The translations under genes and the position numbers were made by a program. This document shows positions 46,142 to 55,233 of a stretch of 64,000 nucleotides of DNA, piece by piece (within the stretch, counting starts at the first letter, position 1; each line of letters starts with the position of its first letter). The notes below the pieces were generated by a model. That model searched no databases. It was not told where the DNA came from and saw only the letters and a list, made by a program, of their open reading frames with translations. Source of the DNA: Pedobacter jeongneungensis (GTDB taxonomy: Bacteria > Bacteroidota > Bacteroidia > Sphingobacteriales > Sphingobacteriaceae); contig NZ_AYMG01000001.1 of NCBI RefSeq assembly GCF_000633455.1, positions 186,001-250,000 of the forward strand, written 5' to 3'.

Positions 46142-47569
46142 CTAGAACTTATCCCAAAATAATTTTGTCGTTACAACATCGCCACCAATTGCAGCAGCAG
46201 CGGCCGTATAGTTGGCACCATTTAACTGCTGTTCATTAGTTGGATAGTTTAACCTAACAGGAAAACCTGATTTAGCACCTACAGGAGGCGTAATTTTCGG
46301 ATAATCAAACCTTCTCAGCTCTGTCCAACCGTTAAAAGGTCTGTTATACAAGGCAATCCACTTTTGTACACCAATTTTCTCTCTCCAGGTACCTGCTGCG
46401 GTTTGATAGGCTACCGAAGCATTTTTTAAGTATGTTGCAGCATCGGCCGTTGTTCCTCCCCAATAAATAATAGATGCTGTAATCGCGTTATTATAATGTT
46501 CTTCTGCGGTTCCGCTCACGGCGTAACCTCTTTCTACTGCCTCTGCCCTAAAGAATTCTGTTTCTGCATAATCCATAAACAAAGTTGGCGCGTTCGCAGC
46601 ATAAAGTATAGGGTTTGGATTTGAAATAGCTTTAAGTGAATTGCCAGCACCAGAGATGCCGCCTACAAACACACCATCGCTATTAGGAGAATAATATAAT
46701 CTCAGGCGCGGATCAGATAATGTTTTCAACTTATTAAGTAAATCATTTGCCGCCACATAATCACCTCTACCACCTGTTACGATATCAACATATAATGGGT
46801 TTTGATTTGGAGCACCTGCCAGATAAGCAAAAGATGCATTATCAGCAGCCACTGAAATAGCTCCGGCATCAGACGCCTCAACACCTGCCTTTGCTGTTTC
46901 ATGATCAGCATCGGCCAAAATCATGGCCTGTTGCATACGTAAAGAGTTAGCAAATTTAATCCATTTAGCAATATCTCCTAAATAAATCAGGTCTTCTGTT
47001 GCGGTGAAGCCTTTGTTATTGGTATTCAATTGTGCAATGTCGGCATTTAACCTTTTAATCAAATCAAGCGAAATGGTTTTGGCATCATCATAAACTGGAA
47101 ATAAATTGTTTTCATCTAACGCTTTGCTGTAAGGTACATTTCCAAATGTATTTACCAACGTACTATAAGCCACCACTTGCATAATATCTAAAATAGCAAG
47201 TTTATTGACCTTAACTCCCGGTTCCATCAAAGGATCTGAATTTATAAATCCAGCTGATTTAGTTAAATTTTGAAGCACATCGCGGTACATAATTGTCCAC
47301 CAGGTTTTGGGAATCTCGCGGGTATTAAAATCATACTGCAATTCATCCTGATAAGTGGTCATTGCCCAATGCCCCACCACAAACCGAAACACATTTGTAT
47401 TTACACTTGTGCTGGTAATGGCATCGCTATATGATTTCGTTGCATAGGCAAACAATGTACCTGCCGGAACTACAGCCGGTTTTTTTGTTGGATCATTTAA
47501 TGTTGTGATGTCTTTTTTACATGCCCCAAAGGCCAATAGGGCAACAAAAAATATTTTAATTTTTTTCAT
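46142..47569 (-). CDS. SusD/RagB-like lipoprotein, pair 5
   Basis: A 475-residue lipoprotein (LAFGAC, Cys17, then KKD) of the SusD-like_2 branch: mature start ITTLNDPTKKPAVVPAGTLF, a GNVPYSKALDENNLFPVYDD segment near residue 143 typical of this branch, and an FPVRLNYPTNEQ motif near the end, finishing LFWDKF. It follows susC5 by 17 bases. Confidence 0.9.
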   Translation of the reverse strand: MKKIKIFFVALLAFGACKKDITTLNDPTKKPAVVPAGTLFAYATKSYSDAITSTSVNTNVFRFVVGHWAMTTYQDELQYDFNTREIPKTWWTIMYRDVLQNLTKSAGFINSDPLMEPGVKVNKLAILDIMQVVAYSTLVNTFGNVPYSKALDENNLFPVYDDAKTISLDLIKRLNADIAQLNTNNKGFTATEDLIYLGDIAKWIKFANSLRMQQAMILADADHETAKAGVEASDAGAISVAADNASFAYLAGAPNQNPLYVDIVTGGRGDYVAANDLLNKLKTLSDPRLRLYYSPNSDGVFVGGISGAGNSLKAISNPNPILYAANAPTLFMDYAETEFFRAEAVERGYAVSGTAEEHYNNAITASIIYWGGTTADAATYLKNASVAYQTAAGTWREKIGVQKWIALYNRPFNGWTELRRFDYPKITPPVGAKSGFPVRLNYPTNEQQLNGANYTAAAAAIGGDVVTTKLFWDKF

Positions 47570-47586
47570 TGGAATTTTCTTAATCG

Positions 47587-50500
47587 TTAAAATGAAATTT
47601 TTGCATTGAATCCAATTGTTCTGGTGGTTGGATACGCGCCACTTTGAACACCTTGTATATTGCCAGATGACAGGTTTTCTTCCGGATCGGAGTAAGGAAG
47701 GTTTTTATGGATAATCCATAAATTCCGGCCAAAAACAGATAAATCTACAGCCTTAAGCGGCCCTAACTTTGAGACAATATTCTTAGGAAGCGAGTAAGTT
47801 AATGTTGCCTCTCTCAGCTTTATATAACTTGCATCATAAGAGAATGCAGACGGTGGAGGAGCTGGTGAATTCGCATCAATCATAACACGTTTTGTATTTG
47901 GTTTACCATCTTCCGTAACTCCCTCTAAAATTACGCCTCCGCTTTTACTGTCGTTGGTGATAGGATCTCTCATCGGGTTTCCTAAATCATTTAAGCCAAT
48001 GGTATTGGGTAATACGCCCGAGTAAGTGGCATAAAACTGATCAAGCGACCAAACATTACCGCCATGGCGAAAATCAACCAGGAAACCAAGTGATACATTT
48101 TTGTATTTAAAGGTATTTTGGATACCACCGATCCATTTCGGGTTAACATTGCCAATTACGTTGGTGGTGGTATTGGTCACTAAATAATATCCCTTAGGTC
48201 CGATAACCTTTTGTCCACTGGCATCGTAAACAAAATCTTTTCCCTGAATTGTTCCATAAGGTTGGCCAAGCGTAGCATTAATACTTATACCGGCATTAAA
48301 ACTAGCCAATTGCAGATTCGTGCTTCCGTTATAAAGCTCTAACACTTTACTGTTGTTCTTTGTCCAGTTTACATTGATGTTCCATGAAAACTCTTTCGTT
48401 TTAACCGGGCTGCCATATAACGAAAGCTCTATACCATTATTCCTGATTACGCCAGAATTTACAAATTTATTGGTAAAGCCAACGGCAGCCGAGGTGGCAA
48501 CTGCAAAAATCTGATTTTTGGATTTAGCTAAATAATAGGAAGCATCAAAACCGATTCTGTTCTGTAAAAAAGCCATTTCTAATCCCACTTCGCTACTTTC
48601 TGTTTGCTCTGGCTTTAATTCAGCATTATTTACAGTAATCGGGGATGCAAAAAGTGTGGTCGAACCAAATGGACTTTGAGGTAAGTATACATTTCTTGTA
48701 CTTCCCCATGGTGCATCGTTACCAACGGTAGCATAATTTATCCTTATTTTTCCTGATGACAACCAGCTAAGTTCTTTTTCTAAATGTTTAGAGAACAACC
48801 AGCTTCCGGCGATTGAATAATAATTGTAAGCATTGTTTCCAACAGGGAGTGTTGATGATTTATCCCTTCTAAAAGTACCCTCTAAGGTTAAAAATTCCTT
48901 ATAACTTAATGTTGCTCCTCCAAAAACACCATCTACTTCCTTTGGTTCATAATTTTCGACCGGCGCAGCTATTGTACCAACAGAATTTGCTACGCTGTAC
49001 AAACCAGGTACAATCAATCCCCCATTAGTGGTGGAGTAGGTATCATTTAAAAGACTTTGCCTGATATTTACCCCTGCTAATGCCTTAAGATTAAAATCTT
49101 CGTTTAGGTTTCTATCGAAATTAGCAATTAGGTCAAAGTTGGTTTCATGAAAGGTTCTATCCGTGCGGCTGTACATCCCAGGCTCTTTGCTACCACTTGC
49201 AATACGCTCTTCCTGAAACTCATTATAAGAATCTAAAGAAACACGCCCCAAAATATTCAGGTAGTCGGTTACTTTATAGTTTAAGGACGCATTACCAAAA
49301 ATCCTGCTCCGGGTATCGTTTTGATAGTTTTTATACCTGGTCCAGTAATAGTTATCGGTAAACCGGGCAACTAAAGCCTTTTGATCGGAAGGATATCCCC
49401 AGTTCCAGCTAATATTTCGCTCATTTCTAAAATAAGCTTCTTTTTGTTCCTGAATATCAACATTGGTTTGATACCATTGTCTGAAGTTCTGGTTTACGTT
49501 TAAACCGCTATAACCAGAGCCATATCGGCCTAAACCGTCTACTTTCGAAAAATTGGCTAGGGCTGATGCCGTTAAGCGCTCTGTAATTTTATAGGTTCCG
49601 CCGAAATTAATAATGTTTTTAAGCACTTTACTGTTTGGTAAGGTGCCGCGTTCATCGTTTCTGGAATAGCCCAACTTAAATGTCCCTTTATCTGAAGCAC
49701 CATCAAGCATGATGCTGTTGCTATTTGAAATGGAAGTTTCGTAAAAGGTAGAAGGATCGTTTTTTGCAGCAACCCAAGGCGTTTTTTGGTGGTAGGTTGG
49801 CGAGCTGGGATCAAAAGCATCCCATTGGTACACCAATAAGTTGGAGTCAAACTTTGCCCCATAAGATGCATCTTCACCCGTAGGGGCTACTTTTTCTTTT
49901 ATACCATTTCCTAAAACATCGATCAGATAAAAGCCATCACCACTGTCATATCCATCAGAGTAGCCTGCTCCATATTCCTTTTGATATTTTGGAAAAGTAG
50001 ATCGATCAATGTGCCCAATGGTAACGCCACTGTTAATCGTGATACCCATGCCATTGGATTTTCTACTTTTAGTGGTAATCATAATTACACCATTTGCACC
50101 CCTTGAACCATATAATGCACTTGCGGCAGCACCTTTTAGTACGTTAACAGATTCAATATCATCTGGATTAATATCCGCGGCAGCATTGCCATAATCGTAA
50201 CCACCCCGACCTGTTTTTTGGTCTTTTGAGTTGTTGTTCGAGTTATCTACCGGCACTCCATCAACTACAAACAGGGCCTGGTTGTTACCTGTAAGCGATT
50301 TACTGCCACGGATTACTACATTGGTTGAACCACCTATTGCATTGCCCTGTATAATTTGCAAGCCAGAAACTTTACCAGATAACGCTGAAGCCGCATTTGC
50401 AGAACGTGTTTGGCTTAATTCTTCACCTTTAACCTGTTGCGCGGCATAAGAAAGTGTATTCTTTTTTCTTGTCTGCCCTAAAGCTGTAACCACTACTTCA

Positions 50501-50805
50501 TCTAACGCTTTAGCATCAGGCACTAAAACCACATTAATTGTAGCCTCGCCAATCGGTTTAGTTTGTCGGGCATAGCCAATGTACGAGAACTCTAATGTTG
50601 TTGCTGTTGAAGATACCTTAATAGAAAATTTACCATTAGCATCTGTAACGGTACCACCCTGGCCACCCGTAATTTTTACACTAACCCCAGGTATAGCTTG
50701 TTTGTCATCCCCAGAAGTAACTGTACCAGTAATTGTTCGTTCCTGGGCCATAGCAGAATATGCAAACAGCACAAGAATGAACAAACTTTGTATAAGTTTT
50801 TTCAT
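47587..50805 (-). CDS. SusC/RagA-like TonB-dependent transporter, pair 5
   Basis: A 1072-residue receptor: signal peptide (1-20), carboxypeptidase-like domain, EVVVTALGQTRKKN TonB-box region, plug with ESVNVLKGAAASALYGSRGA and a barrel ending IGFNAKISF. Of the five SusC 5' ends this one is the most diverged, yet its first 25 coding bases differ at only one position. The TALGQ form groups it with susC1. Confidence 0.93.
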   Translation of the reverse strand: MKKLIQSLFILVLFAYSAMAQERTITGTVTSGDDKQAIPGVSVKITGGQGGTVTDANGKFSIKVSSTATTLEFSYIGYARQTKPIGEATINVVLVPDAKALDEVVVTALGQTRKKNTLSYAAQQVKGEELSQTRSANAASALSGKVSGLQIIQGNAIGGSTNVVIRGSKSLTGNNQALFVVDGVPVDNSNNNSKDQKTGRGGYDYGNAAADINPDDIESVNVLKGAAASALYGSRGANGVIMITTKSRKSNGMGITINSGVTIGHIDRSTFPKYQKEYGAGYSDGYDSGDGFYLIDVLGNGIKEKVAPTGEDASYGAKFDSNLLVYQWDAFDPSSPTYHQKTPWVAAKNDPSTFYETSISNSNSIMLDGASDKGTFKLGYSRNDERGTLPNSKVLKNIINFGGTYKITERLTASALANFSKVDGLGRYGSGYSGLNVNQNFRQWYQTNVDIQEQKEAYFRNERNISWNWGYPSDQKALVARFTDNYYWTRYKNYQNDTRSRIFGNASLNYKVTDYLNILGRVSLDSYNEFQEERIASGSKEPGMYSRTDRTFHETNFDLIANFDRNLNEDFNLKALAGVNIRQSLLNDTYSTTNGGLIVPGLYSVANSVGTIAAPVENYEPKEVDGVFGGATLSYKEFLTLEGTFRRDKSSTLPVGNNAYNYYSIAGSWLFSKHLEKELSWLSSGKIRINYATVGNDAPWGSTRNVYLPQSPFGSTTLFASPITVNNAELKPEQTESSEVGLEMAFLQNRIGFDASYYLAKSKNQIFAVATSAAVGFTNKFVNSGVIRNNGIELSLYGSPVKTKEFSWNINVNWTKNNSKVLELYNGSTNLQLASFNAGISINATLGQPYGTIQGKDFVYDASGQKVIGPKGYYLVTNTTTNVIGNVNPKWIGGIQNTFKYKNVSLGFLVDFRHGGNVWSLDQFYATYSGVLPNTIGLNDLGNPMRDPITNDSKSGGVILEGVTEDGKPNTKRVMIDANSPAPPPSAFSYDASYIKLREATLTYSLPKNIVSKLGPLKAVDLSVFGRNLWIIHKNLPYSDPEENLSSGNIQGVQSGAYPTTRTIGFNAKISF

Positions 50806-50989
50806 TTTTAAATAAATTAGTAAAAGATTAATTAAATGCGTTGCGCACTTTGAGGATGTGATCTTTTTGGAGTATAATCTCCAAAACTTACAATTAATTC
50901 AGGGGTGAATCATCACGAAGATACATTATTTTATTACGTTTAAAAATTAATGGTTTTTTTTAACGTTAACTTATTTCATTAAAAAAGAA

Positions 50990-51020
50990 AACGGCCTTAC
51001 AATTTAATTGCAAGGCCGTT
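50990..51020 (-). terminator. Terminator of the M14 peptidase gene
   Basis: A 9-bp stem AACGGCCTT/AAGGCCGTT followed on the minus strand by a T-rich tract, 22 bases beyond the peptidase stop. Confidence 0.85.
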
Positions 51021-51042
51021 CAATTTTTATTTGTGTTAAATT

Positions 51043-53538
51043 CTAATAGCTACAAAATAAAATATTGCCAAAGAGGGTTTTTCCTCCTTCCCAGAAGTTT
51101 CTGAACAGGGGGTCGTTAGCCAGATAAACCACCTGTCCGCGGCCAAAATCCTGCACACCAATGAGTAATCCGGTTTTAAGCTCTTCGCGGGCTTTTTTAC
51201 CCACTACACCAGCCATTAAACTTTTATCATTAATTAAACCTACATTCCAGCCTTTGGCAAATGGTTCGTAAATCTTTCGATCGGTTTTTAAACTATAGTA
51301 AGTTTTGCCCAAACCATAAGAGAATGGGTGGGTAGCATCAAGGTTAATCTTATAAATGGCACCAGGTATGGTGGTTTCGAAATCATCTCTGTCCTTATCT
51401 TTAAAAAGAAGTTTGTTTGCTTCGGGTTTTTCGTCTTTTTTAACTGCCGCTTCTTTCTTTTTAATATCGAATCCTTTTTTCTCCAGCACACTTTCAATGG
51501 CATCTTCCATTAAAACCAGCTTACCACCTTTATTTAACCATGCGGTTAAGCCATCACCAATAAAAGGAGAGTAACTTCCATCCGGCAGGATAAGTGTATT
51601 GATTTTATTGATGTCTAAATTATTGATGTCTTTAGTGTTGATAATACTCGGCGAAAGGTTTAAATCATGTTCCAGGAAAAACCAGGCTTCACCGAAAGCT
51701 AAAGATGAGACCTCCATGCCCGATACGATTGCAATTTTCGGTTGTTTTAATAGCGGATAAACATTAGAACCAAAATCTTTACCTTTTTCTACAAAACCAC
51801 TACTTACCGCCTGAATGGGTTTATCAAGCATTTTGGCAATAAAAGCAACTTTATCTTTTACACCTTTAATCGATCGCTCATTTTCAGCCCGCAATACAAT
51901 CAATGTTCCTGCAGGGTAATCTTTACCATTAACAGAAAAGGGCTGATCGGCCTGCCTTACTTTTATATTTTCTTTTTGCAGGGCTATTAAAACATGGGCA
52001 TCTTCGTTTGTTCCCCAGTTAAATAGCCAGGCCAATGGCTTCTCTACTTCTGTATTCACCAATTTGGTTTCTTCTAATGAAGAAAACTTGCCTTTTATGC
52101 TTTCTTTACTGGCATAACCCTTTAAACCATACACATAGGGGAGGGCCCAGGCCGTAATATCATACGTATTAGAATCGGTTACAAAAGTTTGTGGTTCTAA
52201 TAAAACATTAGCTAAAACTGCTCTCGACTGCTGAACATTTACGATTAAATCATTTCGGCCAATGGTAAAGTTTTCTTCTTTTTGGGTATCATAATCGTAA
52301 GCTTTTCCAGTTTTATCTCCACCATAAGCAAATTCGATCTTATTTTTGGTTAAGAGTTCTGCCAGTTTTTTCAATCGTGACAGGTTGGTTGGCTTAATAA
52401 TATAACTTTTATAAATACCTGGAGCATTAGCCATTTCCTGTTGGAAATATTTTTTATACTCCTCTAAAAGTTTATTATGATTTAAAGAAGTTACTTCGAG
52501 CGTCGACATTCCTGTAGTAAAGTGGTGTGCGATACGGTCTTTTAGGGTTAAGGTATCGCCATCATTGGTTACTACCGATAATCCGGCCCTGATGCCGCCC
52601 TGCTCGTAAGTCATACCGATTGATCCATTATATAGGGGGTAGGTATCGCCATAAGAAGGGTAAAGCAGGTCGAAACGTTCTTTGGTAAAGTATTGCCAAC
52701 CTTCTGCATCAAAATATTTAGCATTGTTTTTACCCACAACCACCTGAAAACTTTTTTGCCAGGGCGTAATATCCTGATGTACCGGTTCTGCAGCTGGTGC
52801 AAAATAATAAGGTTCGTTATAACTTTGTTCATGAAAATCTACATGTACCTGAGGCATCCATTGGTTATATAATGCTAACCTTTGCTGACTTTCGATCTGC
52901 GTTTGCCAGGCCCAATCGCGGTTCAAATCGAAATAATAATGGTTTGGCCTGCCACCCGGCCAGGGCTCGATATGTTCTCTTGAAGATGGATCCGAATTAG
53001 GTGTTTTACCTACCACACTGTTAAAATAATTTACATAACGGTCTCTACCATCCGGATTTAAACAGGGATCGATTACCACAACCGTATTTTTTAACCACTC
53101 GGCAGCTGGTTTATTCGTGCCCGATACGAGTGTATAAAGCATTTTCATCGAAGTTTCAGTAGAATTTGCCTCATTGCCATGTACATTATAACTCAACCAG
53201 AGTATGGTTGGCTGTTTGGTTAAATCGACACTGGTATTTGTACCTGTAGTTAAAGCAAGATTATTATTTCTGATCTGCTCCAGTTTATCTATATTTTCTG
53301 CTGAAGAAATCACGGCTACCATCAGCGGCCTGCCTTCGTTCGTTTTTCCATACTCTATCAGTTTTATATTTTTAGGAGCGGCTGCGGCTGTTTGCCTAAA
53401 ATAATCGGCTACTTTATAGTGCGGGGTAAAGTGCGCGCCAAGCGCATAACCTAAAAAATCGTCAGGAGATTTTAGTTGGGCGTGTACAAAAAAAATGGAA
53501 CCAAAGGAGATTAGGCAGAACGTTAACAGTCTCTTCAT
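51043..53538 (-). CDS. Secreted M14 family zinc carboxypeptidase
   Basis: An 831-residue protein with a signal peptide (1-20, cut after VHA). The M14 zinc site begins with NVHGNEANSTE (His-x-x-Glu near residue 120); GRDRYVNYFN and a later VHVDFHEQSYNEPY (near 232) supply further active-site residues. The peptidase domain spans about 30-350. The second half contains a class I glutamine amidotransferase-like beta/alpha region (IAIVSGMEVSSLAFGEAWFF near 605). Enzymes of this layout degrade peptides outside the inner membrane. It has its own promoter region and terminator, so it is not part of the susCD operons, although it is the only degradative enzyme near them. Confidence 0.85.
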   Translation of the reverse strand: MKRLLTFCLISFGSIFFVHAQLKSPDDFLGYALGAHFTPHYKVADYFRQTAAAAPKNIKLIEYGKTNEGRPLMVAVISSAENIDKLEQIRNNNLALTTGTNTSVDLTKQPTILWLSYNVHGNEANSTETSMKMLYTLVSGTNKPAAEWLKNTVVVIDPCLNPDGRDRYVNYFNSVVGKTPNSDPSSREHIEPWPGGRPNHYYFDLNRDWAWQTQIESQQRLALYNQWMPQVHVDFHEQSYNEPYYFAPAAEPVHQDITPWQKSFQVVVGKNNAKYFDAEGWQYFTKERFDLLYPSYGDTYPLYNGSIGMTYEQGGIRAGLSVVTNDGDTLTLKDRIAHHFTTGMSTLEVTSLNHNKLLEEYKKYFQQEMANAPGIYKSYIIKPTNLSRLKKLAELLTKNKIEFAYGGDKTGKAYDYDTQKEENFTIGRNDLIVNVQQSRAVLANVLLEPQTFVTDSNTYDITAWALPYVYGLKGYASKESIKGKFSSLEETKLVNTEVEKPLAWLFNWGTNEDAHVLIALQKENIKVRQADQPFSVNGKDYPAGTLIVLRAENERSIKGVKDKVAFIAKMLDKPIQAVSSGFVEKGKDFGSNVYPLLKQPKIAIVSGMEVSSLAFGEAWFFLEHDLNLSPSIINTKDINNLDINKINTLILPDGSYSPFIGDGLTAWLNKGGKLVLMEDAIESVLEKKGFDIKKKEAAVKKDEKPEANKLLFKDKDRDDFETTIPGAIYKINLDATHPFSYGLGKTYYSLKTDRKIYEPFAKGWNVGLINDKSLMAGVVGKKAREELKTGLLIGVQDFGRGQVVYLANDPLFRNFWEGGKTLFGNILFCSY

Positions 53539-53622
53539 GTTAAAATAATTTTACCTAATGTACTAATTTTGTTTTTTGTTGTTGCTAAAGCTTAATTTTA
53601 CATCATATTTTTTACGATAAGC

Positions 53623-54924
53623 ATGATTACAACCGAAAAATTATACGATTACTACCTGGAAAACCCTGTAATTTCTACCGATACAAGAAACATTAGCCCA
53701 GGTTGTATCTTTTTTGCGCTTAAAGGAGATCTTTTCAACGCCAATGAATTTGCTGTCCAGGCAATCGAAAAAGGGGCAGCTTATGCTGTAATCGATGAAG
53801 AAAAATATGCCCAACATGAGAAATGTATACTAGTAGAAGATGTGTTAAATACTTTACAGGATCTGGCACGCCATCACCGTAAACAATTAAATATCCCGGT
53901 TATTGGTTTAACAGGTAGCAATGGTAAAACCACCAGTAAAGAACTGGTAAACGCTGTTCTGGCTGAACGTTATAAAACTTTTGCCACCTTTGGTAACTTA
54001 AATAATCACATTGGTGTTCCATTATCAATTTTATCCATCACAGATGATGTGCAGATTGCGGTAATTGAAATGGGCGCCAACCACCAAAAAGAAATAGAAC
54101 TCCTTTGCACCATTGCACAACCTACACATGGCATTATTACCAATGTGGGTATGGCCCATTTAGATGGTTTTGGCGGATTTGAAGGGGTAAAAAAAGGCAA
54201 AGCAGAACTTTACGCTTACCTCAAACAAACCAATGGTTACACTTTTATTAATAGAGATAACAATAATTTACTCGAAATGAGTGCTGTTGCCGGATTAAAT
54301 AAACTGATTTATTATGGAACAGAAAACGGCAACACTATTAAAGGGGAACTAAAAAGCAGCGATCCTTTTATCGAAGTAGACTGGACCAATCATGAGGTTT
54401 CATCAGCGGTAAAAACCAATTTAACAGGCAGTTATAATTTCGAAAACATTCTTGCGGCTATCTGTATAGGCGATTTCTTTGATATGAGCCCTGATGAAAT
54501 TAATGCAGGTTTATCAAACTATCAGCCCAAAAACAACCGTTCGCAGTTAACCCAAACAGAAAAAAACACGGTAATCTGCGATTTCTATAATGCCAACCCC
54601 AGCAGCATGACAGCTGCGCTGAAGAACATTGCGGTGTTATCGGCCAATAAAAAGGCCGCTATTTTGGGCGATATGTTCGAATTAGGTCCTGAATCTCTTG
54701 GCCAGCACGAACTCATTGCGAAACAAGCCACTGAAAGTGGTTTAGATCAGCTCATTTTTATCGGGAAGGATTTTTATACATTTAAAGACAATTTTAAAGG
54801 TACATTTTTCGAAACCCCAACCGAAGCAGCCACATATTTACAGGAAAATCTGATTCAAGATCATTTAGTATTATTAAAAGGATCACGAGGAATGAAACTG
54901 GAAAGTTTGCTGCAGTATTTGTAG
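53623..54924 (+). CDS. murF: UDP-MurNAc-tripeptide:D-Ala-D-Ala ligase
   Basis: A 433-residue Mur ligase that adds D-Ala-D-Ala to the peptidoglycan precursor. The N-terminal substrate-binding domain reads STDTRNISPGCIFFALKGD, the ATP loop is GLTGSNGKTTSKEL near residues 96-109, the carbamate/Mg region is EMGANHQKEIELL near 150, and the C-terminal domain has YNANPSSMTAALKN and LGDMFELG. All are the MurF hallmarks. TAATTTTG at 53564-53571 is a possible -7 box. It is monocistronic and divergent from the peptidase gene. Confidence 0.93.
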   Translation: MITTEKLYDYYLENPVISTDTRNISPGCIFFALKGDLFNANEFAVQAIEKGAAYAVIDEEKYAQHEKCILVEDVLNTLQDLARHHRKQLNIPVIGLTGSNGKTTSKELVNAVLAERYKTFATFGNLNNHIGVPLSILSITDDVQIAVIEMGANHQKEIELLCTIAQPTHGIITNVGMAHLDGFGGFEGVKKGKAELYAYLKQTNGYTFINRDNNNLLEMSAVAGLNKLIYYGTENGNTIKGELKSSDPFIEVDWTNHEVSSAVKTNLTGSYNFENILAAICIGDFFDMSPDEINAGLSNYQPKNNRSQLTQTEKNTVICDFYNANPSSMTAALKNIAVLSANKKAAILGDMFELGPESLGQHELIAKQATESGLDQLIFIGKDFYTFKDNFKGTFFETPTEAATYLQENLIQDHLVLLKGSRGMKLESLLQYL

Positions 54925-55048
54925 TTTAAATCTCTTAGAGCATTACCATTAGTTTAAACATATAGGCTGTCTGTCAAAGACCTTTCAATAATTGAAGTAA
55001 AAATATTTTCTTCGACAGTCTACCAAAGACAGATTTTAACAGAATGGT

Positions 55049-55129
55049 CGTCATCTCGACTGTAGCGCAGCGAAATGGAGAGATCTTTGAACTATGTTTA
55101 AAGATTTCTCCACTGCGGTCGAAATGACG
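55049..55129. repeat. 81-base foldback repeat
   Basis: CGTCATCTCGACTGTAGCG at the left pairs imperfectly with CACTGCGGTCGAAATGACG at the right, and the inner arms GGAGAGATCTTTGA and TTAAAGATTTCTCC also pair. Similar hairpins are, from memory, common between genes in Pedobacter and Flavobacterium relatives. It lies in the 309-base gap between murF and the receptor gene; no gene is seen in that gap. Confidence 0.65.
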
Positions 55130-55233
55130 ATCCTCCCGACCTTTCATCACAACTCCTTTATCTTCTTTGGCTTCCGGGAATGACGATAAATCGATATTAA
55201 AATTCTTTGAGACAGCTGCTCAACTCAATATCC

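Noticed and set aside
28418..50815. Plus-strand frames over susC 5' ends
   Set aside because: They are reverse-complement shadows of the conserved signal-peptide and carboxypeptidase-like region and recur in every susC copy.
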